Source of the DNA: Palsa-504 sp003136255
GTDB taxonomy: Bacteria > Actinomycetota > Actinomycetes > Streptosporangiales > Streptosporangiaceae
DNA: 12,988 nt
Direction: 5' to 3'
Assembly: GCA_003136255.1 (NCBI GenBank)
Contig: PLDT01000478.1
Span: forward strand, 1 to 12,988
Part shown: positions 1-7,898 of the stretch, piece after piece
How the letters are laid out: the number at the start of each line of letters is the position of its first letter
Position numbering within the stretch: position 1 is the stretch's first letter
Notes under the pieces: generated by a model
What the model saw: only the letters and a program-made list of their open reading frames with translations
What the model was told of the DNA's origin: nothing
Database searches by the model: none
Program-made: the position numbers and the translations under genes

Positions 1-33
1 GGGGATTCGAACCCCTGACCTTCTGCATGCCAT
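1..33 (-). repeat. 3' half of tRNA-Ala(GGC), putative attachment site (left copy)
   Basis: Read on the minus strand, this is a T-arm (AGGGG-TTCGAAT-CCCC), a variable region (AGGTC), the 3' strand of an anticodon stem (GCAGA) and a seven-base anticodon loop ATGGCAT, whose anticodon GGC specifies alanine. The acceptor end would lie left of the window. The bases 5' of the anticodon loop (positions 34 upward) cannot form the anticodon stem: three of five pairs fail. This is therefore not an intact tRNA but a 3' fragment. Bases 12-33 recur identically at 9872-9893. Identity ending at the anticodon loop is typical of tyrosine-recombinase attachment cores in tRNA genes. The tRNA fragment is seen in the sequence; its role as att site is inferred. 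Confidence 0.75.
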
Positions 34-139
34 GCCTGCCGGTTTCGTCTGGCGGTGTCTCGCTAGGTCGCGTTTCGGCGCGTCAGGGCAATGGTCTTGT
101 CTGGCAGAGTCTGGCTGCATCTGCTGTGGTCTGGACGCA

Positions 140-159
140 TTGTCACTTGGTTCGTCACT
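140..159 (+). other. GTCAC direct-repeat pair, candidate integrase arm sites (left end)
   Basis: GTCAC occurs at 142-146 and 154-158 inside TTGTCACTTGGTTCGTCACT. Nearly the same arrangement, TTGTCACTTG followed by TTGTCACT, occurs at 9817-9836 just inside the other tRNA fragment. Paired short repeats beside an attachment core fit arm-type binding sites of a tyrosine integrase. The surrounding 34-360 holds no convincing gene. It also has four GTCTGG copies (47, 99, 109, 129) that may belong to the same att region. Confidence 0.4.
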
Positions 160-360
160 GGTAACCGGCCTCTTTCGCGCTCCGTGGGGACCTCGGGGTC
201 GTCGACACCGACAGAGAAGTGGTGCCACTCCGGGCTTAGCTATCCGCCTTCGACGAACCTGAGTACGGGGACGCGCTGGGCGTGAACGTTCGGGATCATG
301 GGCCGACCCGTCTCGCGTCGTATGCTCGGACCAAGGACTGGCACGCAAGGGAGGGACCCG

Positions 361-618
361 GTGACCGGCTACCGCCCTATGACCCTGGTCGATCTGGCCA
401 GCCGCCTGGTACGGACGGCCGAGAGCAAGACNNTAGCGGAGCACCTGGCGGCGCAGCACGATCTTGCCCCGCCTGAGCGGGCTGAGATGAGAGTCCTGCG
501 GCAGCCTTGGTTCCCGGCGGAACTGGAAATCCAGCGCGCCGATGCACTGGTCTGGGCACCAGCAGCATTCAGGAAGCATGGCGTGTACTTGTCCGCCAGG
601 GACCTGGAGGCCGCGTGA
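361..618 (+). CDS. partner (putative antitoxin) of a DUF6036-type nucleotidyltransferase, interrupted by an assembly gap
   Basis: The GTG start at 361 is preceded by a good ribosome binding site (AAGGGAGGGA, 347-356); ATG at 379 is an alternative. As read, the product is 85 residues with two unknown residues at the N pair 432-433. The C-terminal stretch (WFPAEL, then ADALVWAPAAFRKHGVYLS) is what I recognise from the small proteins encoded just upstream of DUF6036 nucleotidyltransferases in actinobacteria. Those proteins are longer, so the N pair probably hides lost coding sequence. The stop overlaps the next gene's GTG by four bases (GTGA, 615-618), so the two are translationally coupled. Toxin-antitoxin function is inferred only from the association with a nucleotidyltransferase of the AbiEii type. 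Confidence 0.55.
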   Translation: MTGYRPMTLVDLASRLVRTAESKXXAEHLAAQHDLAPPERAEMRVLRQPWFPAELEIQRADALVWAPAAFRKHGVYLSARDLEAA

Positions 619-1116
619 GCGGGGCCGACAGTGTCCTCTTTTTGGCCGGGCAGAGCTTGAACGGGCCTTCACCGCGCTGAGGTGAGCGCCTCGTTCGCAG
701 AGGCGTCGTGGCAGACATATTCATTGTGGGCGGCGCCGCTATGGCCCTGGCCTACGACGCTGCCCGCGTCACCCGCGATGTCGATGCGATGTTCAAGCCG
801 CATGGAATCGTCCACGAAGAGGCCATGCGGGTCGCGACGGACCTCGGACTCCCCCGCTGGTGGCTCAACGAGCAGGCAAGCACCTATATCTCCGGCAAGG
901 AGGACGCTGACAAGCGCCGCGTATTCGATCATCCCGGGCTGCGCGTCATGGCCGCCTCACCACGTCACATCTTCGCGATGAAGGCACGCGCGGCCAGAAC
1001 GCGTGACATCGACGATCTTCGCCTGCTCGCCGACATCGTCGGAGTGGAATCAGCCGACGCGGGCCCTGCAGATATGCGCGAACTTCTACCCAGATGAACC
1101 CGTATCCCCGAGATCA
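615..1116 (+). pseudogene. DUF6036-type nucleotidyltransferase (AbiEii-like toxin family), three frameshifts
   Basis: The core 708-1060 encodes the nucleotidyltransferase signature: IFIVGGAAMALAYDAA, then TRDVDAMF with the two metal-binding aspartates, then FAMKARAARTRDIDDLRLL. Pieces of the same protein lie in other frames. GTG at 615 begins it. GRAELERAFTAL (644-679) is in a second frame after a T-run at 639-643. Frame is restored by an apparent extra base near 680, next to a stop at 678-680, giving GERLVRRGVVADIF. Near 1060-1063 an extra G moves the tail (LQICANFYPDEPVSPR) out of frame, running into the N pair 1117-1118. The family is usually paired with the small upstream gene, as here. 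Either the gene is dead or this stretch is poorly sequenced. If the errors were corrected, it would be a complete protein. Confidence 0.7.
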
Positions 1117-1287
1117 NNAGGAGGAACCCCAGCTACATAGGGTGACCACCGTAGTAATATCTCGCATCCTCCCTGCCGATTAGGCGCTACTACTGGTAGC
1201 AGGTTCAGCGCTCGATGGCTGGTGCGGAATTGCAGGTTCTGCTCAGCGCGGGGGCATTCGTCAACCGGGGCGCCGCTGCCGCTCCGA

Positions 1288-1977
1288 TCACCCGTAGCCG
1301 AACGGATGCGAGTAATGCAGCGCCAAGCCGATGACGGCGCCGGCGATAGCGACTCCCATTGCGATCGCACCAAGCTTCTGCTTCTCCGTCCGGTACGCGG
1401 CCAGGCCGACGAGAAAGCCGATCGGGCCCCAGACCAGTGGTGCCGCGAAGACCGCGACGACGCCCAGGATCAGCGCGAGGATGCTCAGGCCGCCCGCCAG
1501 CCGCGGCCCCCTGACCCGGGCGGCGAATGCCCGCTGCTGCGGCGAGAGCTTCGCCGGATTGAAGAACTCGCCGCCCTTCTCCTGCACGTATGCCGTGCTG
1601 TCGGCGTCGGCCGGGTACATGCAGCCGCACACCGCGCAGGACCGGAAGTGCACGTGCCGGCCGGTCTTGCCGGCCGCGGTCTCCCGGTAATGGCTCCCGG
1701 TCCGGACACCGACCCAACGGCCCACGACGAGCTCGAACATGTCCTGCACGGTCCGTCCGCCGCAGACCGTGCAGTCCGCGACCAGTCGCTGCAGCCGGGT
1801 AGCCGGCGTGGCGGGCTGAAACAAGCCGCTGTCGCGGGGATCCTTGACGGGCGGGTGCTTCGGGTCGAGTTGCTGAGCCGCGTCGGCAGCCTGCACCGCC
1901 TGATCGCTCTGCATGCGCAGTTCCGCCAGCCCGCCGTCGCCGGGCTGCATCGCGGCCGTCCCGGGATCGCCGTTCAT
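1288..1977 (-). CDS. zinc-ribbon protein with two C-terminal membrane helices
   Basis: The product is 229 residues from ATG at 1977, preceded by GAGG at seven bases' spacing; the reading frame is open further upstream without a better start. Residues 1-60 are polar and low-complexity. Two CxxC pairs (C69/C72 in CTVCGG and C114/C117 in CAVCGC) look like a split zinc ribbon. Two hydrophobic helices follow (about 160-195 and 202-220), separated by a short RTEKQK loop, so the Cys-rich part probably faces the cytoplasm beside the membrane. I do not recognise a named family, and no function can be assigned. It is a single gene transcribed against its plus-strand neighbours and is intact, while the genes on both sides are frameshifted. 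Confidence 0.7.
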   Translation of the reverse strand: MNGDPGTAAMQPGDGGLAELRMQSDQAVQAADAAQQLDPKHPPVKDPRDSGLFQPATPATRLQRLVADCTVCGGRTVQDMFELVVGRWVGVRTGSHYRETAAGKTGRHVHFRSCAVCGCMYPADADSTAYVQEKGGEFFNPAKLSPQQRAFAARVRGPRLAGGLSILALILGVVAVFAAPLVWGPIGFLVGLAAYRTEKQKLGAIAMGVAIAGAVIGLALHYSHPFGYG

Positions 1978-2146
1978 GCACGGACCTCGCTCCTTGCTCG
2001 CAGACAGCCTGATCGCCTCAGCGACCTGCCAGATCCTCTGATTCTCGGCAACCCGCGGTGACTGACCGGAGTGTGCCACAAGCTGTCAGGCCACCGCAAT
2101 CACCGGTCCCCTAGCTGCTCATGCCCCAGCCACTGCCGTAACCGGC

Positions 2147-3125
2147 TTGCGGCTATCGAACCATCGCACCATCATCCGACCATCCGGTCCCGGCTCGGCC
2201 CCGGTCGGCGGCGGCCCTATCGGCGGTCTCTTCGCGCCGGTCGACAGTGCTACGGCGCAGGCCACGCTGCGGGCCGCCTGGTCCGCCGGCATCCGGGCTT
2301 TCGATACGGCACCGCATTACGGCGCGGGACTGTCCGAGCTTCGCCTCGGCGAGTTTCTCGCCACCCGGCCACCCAGCGAGTACCTCCTGTCCACGAAGGT
2401 CGGCCGGGTGCTTGTCCCTCGGACGGCCCGGTGGACACGGAAGGCTTCTACGGCGCCCCGCGCATGGCGCGCGTCAGGGACTACTCGCCGGACGGTGTCT
2501 GGTCCTCCCTGGAGGCCAGCATGCGCCGACTACGCCTCGACCGCATCGATCTGGCACTCATCCATGACCCAGATGACCACGCCCGCGCGGTGCTCGACGG
2601 TGCCTACCCGGCGCTAGCGCAGCTCAGGTCGGAGGGCGTCATCCAGGCCATCGGCATCGGCATGAACCGGGCGGAACTGCTCGAGTGGTTCCTGCCCAGG
2701 ACTGACCTGGACTGCGTCCTCATCGCGGGTAGGTACGCGCTGCTCGACACAACCGCCGGCGCCAGGCTGCTGCCCGAATGCCAGCGCCGGGGGATCGCGG
2801 TCCTGGCAGGGGGCGTGTTAACAGCGGCATCCTGGCAGACCCGCGCCCCGGCGCGAGGTTTGAGTACCTGCCTGTCTCCGCCGAGATGATCGGGCGGGCC
2901 CAGCAGATCGGGCGGGTGTGCGCGCGGCATGGGCTGCCGATCGGCGCCGTTGCCCTTCAGTTCACGCTGCGGCACCCAGCTGTCACCGCGGCGGTCGTCG
3001 GTGCGCGGAGCCCCGCCGAGATCGGCGAGGATGTCCGCTACCTCGGCATCGGTGTGCCCGACTCGGTATTCGGTGAGCTCGCGGACGAGGGGCTCATCCC
3101 GGGGACCGCGGGAGGCACGCAGTGA
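2147..3125 (+). pseudogene. aldo/keto reductase (L-fucose/D-threo-aldose 1-dehydrogenase-like), two frameshifts
   Basis: Three consecutive pieces in three frames make one aldo/keto reductase. The first runs from about 2147 to 2416 (SAPVGGGPIGGLFAPV, FDTAPHYGAG, LSTKVGR). The second runs to about 2818 (GFYGAPRMARVRDYSPDGV, LALIHDPDDH, VLIAGRYALLD). The third runs to the stop at 3125 (NSGILADPRPGARFEY, AVVGARSPAEI). The catalytic tetrad is present: Asp and Tyr in FDTAPHYG, Lys in STKVG, His in LIHDPDDH. The shifts look like single missing bases near 2417-2420 (LVP to SDGPVDTEGF) and near 2818-2820 (GGV-F-NSG). Intact homologues oxidise aldoses such as L-fucose to the lactone with NAD(P). The start is uncertain; 2147 is a TTG without a clear ribosome site. 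The stop overlaps the amidohydrolase start by four bases, indicating a former operon. Confidence 0.75.
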
Positions 3126-3969
3126 TCATCGACGCGCATCGCCATGTGTGGGATCCGCGAACCGCACGCCATGCCTGGCTGGACGAGCTTCCGCGGCTAA
3201 ACCGGCCCTTTGGCTTCGCGGACTTCGAACATGCCAGTGCGCCGGCAGGGGTCACGGCCAGTGTCCTGGGCCAAGTGCTCCCCAGCGCCGCGGAGACGGC
3301 GGACTTCCTCGCCCTGGCTGACGGCGCGGCGGGCCGGATCGCCGGTGTCGTCGGCTGGGCTGACCTGACCAGCGAAGGCCTCGCCGACGAGCTGGCCAGG
3401 CTACGGTCACTGCCGGGAGGTGACCGGCTCGTCGGCATCCGGCACTTGGTCCAGGACGAGCCAGACCCTGACTGGCTGCGACGGCCCGCAGTGCGCCGCG
3501 GCCTGCAGGCCGTCGACGCGGCCGGGCTCCGCTACGACCTGCTTATCCGGCCCGCCCAGCTGCCCGCGGCGCTGCACGTGACCCAGCTCGACGGCGTGAC
3601 GTTCGTGCTTGATCACGGCGCCAAGCCGGATATCGCATCCGGCCGCCTCGAGCCGTGGGCGAAGCTGATGACCCAGCTCGCGCGCCGCCCCAACGTGGTC
3701 TGCAAGCTGTCCGGCATGGTCACCGAGGCTGCGGCGGCGTGGACGGCGGCCCAGCTCAGGCCATATATGCCGACCATCTGCTTGACTGCTTCGGGACGCA
3801 GCGGCTGATGTTCGGCTCCGACTGGCCGGTCTGCACCCTCGCAGCCAGCTACCGTGACGTGGTCGCCGTCGCCCGGGTGATGACCAGCCAGCTGGACCAG
3901 GCTGAGCTGGAAGCCGTATTCCACGGCAACGCGGTGACGGCCTACGGCCTGCGGCTGGCAGGCCGCTAA
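3122..3969 (+). pseudogene. amidohydrolase 2 family lactonase-like protein (COG3618 type), one frameshift
   Basis: The gene starts at GTG 3122, overlapping the preceding stop (GTGA). The N-terminus MIIDAHRHVWD carries the HxH metal motif (H6, H8). FVLDHGAKPD supplies a further His near residue 165, and LMFGSDWPVCTLA carries the C-terminal catalytic Asp. The last motif lies in another frame: an apparent two-base duplication in TATATGC (3763-3769) breaks AAQLRPY-ADHLLDCFG, so as written translation leaves the family sequence near residue 215. With the duplication removed, the protein would be about 282 residues, normal for sugar-lactone hydrolases such as L-fuconolactonase. Its pairing with an aldose-dehydrogenase-like aldo/keto reductase fits sugar oxidation followed by lactone opening. 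Substrate is inferred, and a sequencing error remains possible. Confidence 0.75.
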
Positions 3970-4201
3970 GCCGAAGTTACGTCGGCAGACGTCCCTGACT
4001 CCATACAGCGTCGGTGTCCTCCTCGCGGTCGAACATCGAGGTCCGGACGTGGGTGGGAACGCACACCGCAGCTCCGAGCCGCGTCAACCCGGAGTTGTCC
4101 TAACCTCGGCCGGGGCCTACTGCATTTACGGGGCCACCCTTTTGGTCGGCAGCGGCTGGTCAGCCATCCTGCCGGACGGAAGCGAGTGGCCCGTGCGCTG
4201 A

Positions 4202-4951
4202 TCATCGCGGGTCAGCCTGGGCGGACATTGCCCTGGTCTCGGAGGAGGCCAGGACAGTGCGGAAGATGTCCTGCTCGGCGATGAGGCCCTGGTTCAGGGG
4301 TGTTTGCGTGCTGAGCAGGAGCGCCTGTTTGGCGGCGGCGAGTGAGTGGCGGGGCTGGCTGGCGAGGGGAGCAGCCCAGTCCAGGACGGCTTCGAGAAAC
4401 CCTTCGCCGGGCAGGAGGGCCTCGACGAGGCCCAGCCGCAGGGCTTCCCCTGCCGTGACGAGCTCGCCGCCGAGGATGAGCCGGGCGGCCTGGGGCAGGC
4501 CGATCAGGCGGGGTAGACGCTGGGTTCCGCCTGCCCCCGGGATGGCGCCGTCGGCGACCTCGGGGAAGCGGAAGTGCGCGGCCGGTGAGGCCAGCCGCAT
4601 GAGGCAGGAGAGGGCGAGTTCGAAGCCGCCGCCCCACGCCTGGCCGTTGACGGCCGCGATGACCGGCTGCGGGATGGCCGAGATGCGGGTCAGAGCGCGT
4701 CCCCAGGCTTCCGGTCCGTGCGGCCCGGCTGTGCTGCCGTGCACGAGTGCCCCGACGTCAGCCAGGTCCGCGTGCGCGGCGAAGAAGCCGGGGATTCCGC
4801 CGGTGAGCACGATCACCCGGGCGCGTTCGTCCCTGCCCCAGCGCTGCAGCGTCGCATCCAGCTGGGCCAGGTCGGCGAACCCGAGCGCGTTCTCGGGCGG
4901 GCGGGTGTACGTGAGGATGGCCACCTGGCCGCGCAGTTCCGCGTCCCACAT
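4202..4951 (-). CDS. enoyl-CoA hydratase/isomerase family protein
   Basis: This 249-residue crotonase-fold protein has the normal length for an enoyl-CoA hydratase. Oxyanion-hole elements are visible in AAHADLADV (about 58-66) and VNGQAWGGGFEL (101-112). Both classical catalytic glutamates are present, 20 residues apart as in rat mitochondrial hydratase: E111 in GGGFEL and E131 in FRFPEVADG, followed by IPGAGGTQRLPRLIG. It should therefore be able to add water to, or remove it from, an acyl-CoA double bond. It does not carry the feruloyl-CoA hydratase/lyase version of these motifs that I recall. It is the last gene of a four-gene minus-strand operon, with its ATG six bases after the VOC stop. 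Substrate is unknown; a beta-oxidation-like step on the operon's carbon source is the simplest reading. Confidence 0.9.
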   Translation of the reverse strand: MWDAELRGQVAILTYTRPPENALGFADLAQLDATLQRWGRDERARVIVLTGGIPGFFAAHADLADVGALVHGSTAGPHGPEAWGRALTRISAIPQPVIAAVNGQAWGGGFELALSCLMRLASPAAHFRFPEVADGAIPGAGGTQRLPRLIGLPQAARLILGGELVTAGEALRLGLVEALLPGEGFLEAVLDWAAPLASQPRHSLAAAKQALLLSTQTPLNQGLIAEQDIFRTVLASSETRAMSAQADPR

Positions 4952-4957
4952 GCCGGG

Positions 4958-5422
4958 CTATCCAGGGGGACCGGGCCGGGCTGGCCGTTGCAGGAATTCG
5001 ACAAGATTGCCGTCGGGGTCCCGCACGAAGGCGACCAGGGACACCCCGTCCGGGGCCGTGGTCGGCGCGAGAGAGGGCTCCGCTCCGGCTGCCACCACGG
5101 CCGCGAACGTCCCGGCGATGTCCGGTACGGCCAGGGCGAACTGGAACCAGCCTTGCCGGCGGGTGGACTCGATCTGGTGGTGGGGGCCGGTAGGCGCGGA
5201 GCCCTTGCGCTCGAACAGCTCGACCCGGGCGCCCTGGGGGTTGAGCAGCACGACGCCCCGCAGGTCGTGCTCGGGGAAGGCGAACCGGTCCTCGGCCGTG
5301 GTGAAGCCGAGTACGTCCCGGTAGAAGCGCTCTGACTTTTCCAGGTCCGCGACGGACACTCCTGCGTGGTCGATGACCGCCCGCGAGGTCGAGGCGTCCG
5401 GCGTTGCTGCTGTGTCAGCCAT
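4958..5422 (-). CDS. VOC-fold (glyoxalase/bleomycin-resistance/dioxygenase superfamily) protein
   Basis: The 154-residue protein has two beta-alpha-beta-beta-beta modules. Module one is VIDHAGVSVADLEKSERFYRDVLGF with ARVELFER; module two is FQFALAVPDIAGTFAAV ending in DPDGNLVEFLQ. Metal-ligand positions of the superfamily are filled by H19, E69 and E142. The third ligand, usually His, is Q94 here; Gln occurs as a ligand in some glyoxalase I proteins, so metal binding is plausible. The ATG (5420-5422) overlaps the end of the oxygenase gene by eight bases, so expression is coupled. The fold covers lyases, epimerases, dioxygenases and binding proteins, so reaction type cannot be given. In this operon it may act on an aldehyde or acyl-CoA product. 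Confidence 0.85.
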   Translation of the reverse strand: MADTAATPDASTSRAVIDHAGVSVADLEKSERFYRDVLGFTTAEDRFAFPEHDLRGVVLLNPQGARVELFERKGSAPTGPHHQIESTRRQGWFQFALAVPDIAGTFAAVVAAGAEPSLAPTTAPDGVSLVAFVRDPDGNLVEFLQRPARPGPPG

Positions 5423-6938
5423 GGTCGAGCTCCCCGGCTGGGATCCAGGTGCCGTGGAACCCGTACCGCAGCCGGAACGGGATCTTGAGGGTGGCGATGG
5501 GCCCGGCCGCGATGTCGAGCGCGTCCAGGATGATCATGTCGTTGCGGTTCAGCGCGCGCCGTCCGACCAGGGCCAGCAGGTAGCCCTCGCCTTCGGCGGC
5601 GTCCGGCCCCTTGGGCACGAACACCGGCTCCTCGGGGGCGGAGTCCTCGCCGACGTAGTAGCCGGTCTGGATCCCGGTGTCGTCATCGCGGTGGAACAGG
5701 CTGTTGAACGGCGGTCCCATCGGGCCGAACTCCGGCATCGGCCCCGCCGCCGGGTTCATGCAGCCGATCCAGGAGTGCCGGTTGCGATCCATCAGCACCC
5801 GCGGGTCGACCCGCGGCATGTCGCCCGGGTGGTCGAACAGCGGCTCGCTGGCATACGTGGCGTGGCTGTCAGCCCAGTGCGCGGCGCCCTGGCTGACTGT
5901 CAGGGTCCACCGCTGCGCGAACGGGGGCGCCTCACGCATCGGCCCCTGAGTGGTCTTCGGGAACTGGGAGAACCAGCCGCTGCGGGCCACGAAATGGTCG
6001 GCGACCACGGTGTCGCCCGCTGACCAGGCGTTCAGGCTGTGCGTCTCCATCACCAGGTCGCTGCGGAACCAGCGGATCCCAGCCACGCCCTCACCGCGCG
6101 GGATGACCGCGACGTGGGTGCCTTGCGGCGGATCCCACACGAAGTACTGCGGCTCGTCCTTCATCCGTTCCCAGTCCGAGATCATCGGCGAGAACGTGAA
6201 GATCATGTGGTCCCGGGTGACCAGCCAGTCGTGCATCATCGAGGAGTACGGCGCCTGGAACGTCTCGGTCCTCGTGACCTGCCCTGCGGGCGAGATCACG
6301 AACACGTTGACGTCCCGGTCGGGCCGGCCGCTGGAGTTGTAGGAAAAGGCGATCATCTCGCCGGTCAGCGGGTCGATCTTGGGGTGGGCAGTGAAGGTGC
6401 GCCCGGGAAGCTGGCCGTCGAAGCTGAACACGCCGCGGGTTTCCAGCGTCACCGGGTCCAGCTCGTAGGGCAGGGCCGCTTCTTTCAGGGCGAGCAGCCG
6501 GCCGGCGTGCCAGATTACCGAGGTGTTCGCGTTGCCGTCGTCGATGCCGTTCACCGCCGGGTCGTCGGTGAACGGGTTGCGGTAGGCGCCGAAGAGCGCC
6601 CGCCGGGCCGCGCGTTCCAGCTGGAACCGCTGGGTGCGGACGTACCGGGTGCGAAGGTCGGCGTGGCCCTGGCCGAAGCGGATCATGGTGATCATGCCGT
6701 CGCCATTGATGTAGATGTCGTCCTCGCGCCGCGGCGGGAACTGGGTGTCGGCGGCGGCCCGGTAAAACGCGCCGTTCAGCTCGGGCGGGACCTCTCCATC
6801 GACTTCGAGGTCGTAGACATCGGCCTCGATCCGCGACGGGGCGAAGAAGCCGCGGAACGCGTTCGTGTCGGGGTAGCCGCGGTGCGGCAGCCATGGTTCA
6901 GGCGCGGTGCCAGCAGGGGTGGTGACGGGTGCGGTCAT
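5415..6938 (-). CDS. carotenoid/lignostilbene cleavage oxygenase family protein
   Basis: This is a 507-residue member of the RPE65/carotenoid cleavage oxygenase family of non-heme Fe(II) enzymes that split alkene double bonds with O2 to give two carbonyls. All four iron histidines are visible: H185 (TAHPKIDP), H236 (MMHDWLVT), H300 (METHSLNAW) and H495 (GFHGTWIP). Overall sequence and motifs such as FYRAAADTQFPP, INGDGM and ALFGAYRNP resemble bacterial stilbene-cleaving oxygenases more than beta-carotene enzymes. Y119 and K152 have the spacing of the Tyr/Lys pair that, as I recall, grips the 4'-hydroxyl in NOV1. I chose ATG 6938 because GAGGAG lies eight bases upstream; a longer frame to 7007 lacks a better site. 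The start overlaps the preceding stop (ATGA). Substrate class is inferred. Confidence 0.9.
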   Translation of the reverse strand: MTAPVTTPAGTAPEPWLPHRGYPDTNAFRGFFAPSRIEADVYDLEVDGEVPPELNGAFYRAAADTQFPPRREDDIYINGDGMITMIRFGQGHADLRTRYVRTQRFQLERAARRALFGAYRNPFTDDPAVNGIDDGNANTSVIWHAGRLLALKEAALPYELDPVTLETRGVFSFDGQLPGRTFTAHPKIDPLTGEMIAFSYNSSGRPDRDVNVFVISPAGQVTRTETFQAPYSSMMHDWLVTRDHMIFTFSPMISDWERMKDEPQYFVWDPPQGTHVAVIPRGEGVAGIRWFRSDLVMETHSLNAWSAGDTVVADHFVARSGWFSQFPKTTQGPMREAPPFAQRWTLTVSQGAAHWADSHATYASEPLFDHPGDMPRVDPRVLMDRNRHSWIGCMNPAAGPMPEFGPMGPPFNSLFHRDDDTGIQTGYYVGEDSAPEEPVFVPKGPDAAEGEGYLLALVGRRALNRNDMIILDALDIAAGPIATLKIPFRLRYGFHGTWIPAGELDHG

Positions 6939-7837
6939 CGTGATGCTCCTCGGGAATCGCAGGTTCGGCGGGTGAACGGGGCCGGTTCGGGGTGGCTGTC
7001 CAGGCATCGGGTGAGGCGGGCGGAGTGCAGCCGGAGGGCGGCCTGACCCAGGTCCGCGGTGCGGTATCCGGTGACTGTCACCAGTACCGTCCCGGCGGGA
7101 GTCACCACCTGGCCGTCGAAGACGGGGCCGGAGTTCTGCGGCCCGGACCGGGGCCGGGCCACGGCCATGGCACTGGTCCGGTCATCGACGGTCAGCGACG
7201 CTGGAAGCCAGTGCACCGCCTCGAAGCCGGCCGGCACCATCATCCGGCCGGTCTCCGCCAGCTCCTGCAGGCCGCAGCACTGGAGCAGCAGTTCCAGAAG
7301 GCGCGGCCGGAGCACGGTCGGCCCGCAACCCCAGCTCAGCGGCGGGAGGCCGGGCGCGAGGGCAGCACGCAGGCCGCCGTCCACGCGGCCGAAGCTCCCG
7401 ACGACCTGGAAGGCGGGACCGTGGAAGAACGGCGGGTACACCAGATCGGGGCCGCAGCTCAGGCAGCCCGCCCATTCGCCTCGCGATCGCGCCCAGGGCG
7501 CGGATCCGGCCGCGTGCCCGGCGACCACCACGAGATGCGGCGCATCATGACCCGGGCTGCGCAGTTCGCAACGCCAGGCCGGCGGCGCGGGGCCGCGTGA
7601 CGGTTCCGGGCTGCACAGCAGGTCCAGGTCACGCGGGCCAGGCCGGTCGAAGCGGACCGCAGGGCCGACCGTGATGTCCCGCAGCAGCAACCCGGCGGGC
7701 TGCTCCTGCTCCTGCTCCACGGCGCGCAGCGTGCGAGCCACCAGGTCCAGCTGCATGACGGTGGGCAGGACTGGCGACCCGTCCACGACGTGGTCGAGCA
7801 GGAACGTATCCTCTTCAGGATTGATCTGGATTCTCAA
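6935..7837 (-). CDS. stand-alone polyketide-synthase-dehydratase-like (double hotdog) protein
   Basis: The product is 300 residues from a TTG start at 7837 with GGTGAGG seven bases upstream; an in-frame stop two codons before rules out extension. Near the N-terminus, H16 in DHVVDGSPVLP matches the dehydratase HxxxGxxxxP signature exactly (H16, G20, P25). YPPFFHGPAFQ (134-144) is the second recognisable block. The second catalytic motif, normally LLDxxxQ, reads LLELLLQ with E182 in place of Asp. Such domains remove water from beta-hydroxyacyl thioesters when part of polyketide synthases. Here the protein is free-standing with no synthase, carrier protein or acyltransferase in view, so it may act on CoA thioesters or only bind a ligand. 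It is the first gene of the operon and overlaps the oxygenase gene by four bases. Confidence 0.7.
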   Translation of the reverse strand: MRIQINPEEDTFLLDHVVDGSPVLPTVMQLDLVARTLRAVEQEQEQPAGLLLRDITVGPAVRFDRPGPRDLDLLCSPEPSRGPAPPAWRCELRSPGHDAPHLVVVAGHAAGSAPWARSRGEWAGCLSCGPDLVYPPFFHGPAFQVVGSFGRVDGGLRAALAPGLPPLSWGCGPTVLRPRLLELLLQCCGLQELAETGRMMVPAGFEAVHWLPASLTVDDRTSAMAVARPRSGPQNSGPVFDGQVVTPAGTVLVTVTGYRTADLGQAALRLHSARLTRCLDSHPEPAPFTRRTCDSRGASR

Positions 7838-7898
7838 TCTTCAACCTCACCAGAAGGCTGCGGCGGACTGGTTCGCCTAGCCGGAAAAAGTTTCTCTA

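Noticed and set aside
34..300. Two small plus-strand frames (32-262, 91-285).
   Set aside because: They start in or beside the tRNA fragment, lack ribosome sites and overlap the repeat-rich att flank.
1119..1287. AGGAGGAA right after the N pair as a ribosome site for a lost gene.
   Set aside because: No start codon follows at suitable distance with an open frame, and the preceding sequence is missing.
1222..2061. 279-codon plus-strand frame opposite the zinc-ribbon membrane protein.
   Set aside because: The composition is low-information and charged. The minus-strand reading has paired CxxC motifs, two membrane helices and a ribosome site.
3970..4201. An open plus-strand frame ending at 4201 (…TLLVGSGWSAILPDGSEWPVR), possible GTG start at 4049, and a 79-codon minus-strand frame over the same bases (3966-4205).
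   Set aside because: Neither has a ribosome site or recognisable family. The plus-strand tail looks protein-like but is too short to support as a gene; it may be debris between converging genes.
4257..5335. Long plus-strand open frames (up to 355 codons) opposite the hydratase and VOC genes.
   Set aside because: They are antisense shadows of high-GC coding DNA, rich in Arg/Ala/Gly with no motifs. The minus-strand genes have full catalytic motifs and operon structure.
6039..7600. Plus-strand open frames of 335 and 202 codons opposite the oxygenase and dehydratase-like genes.
   Set aside because: Same shadow effect; no start signals or family features.
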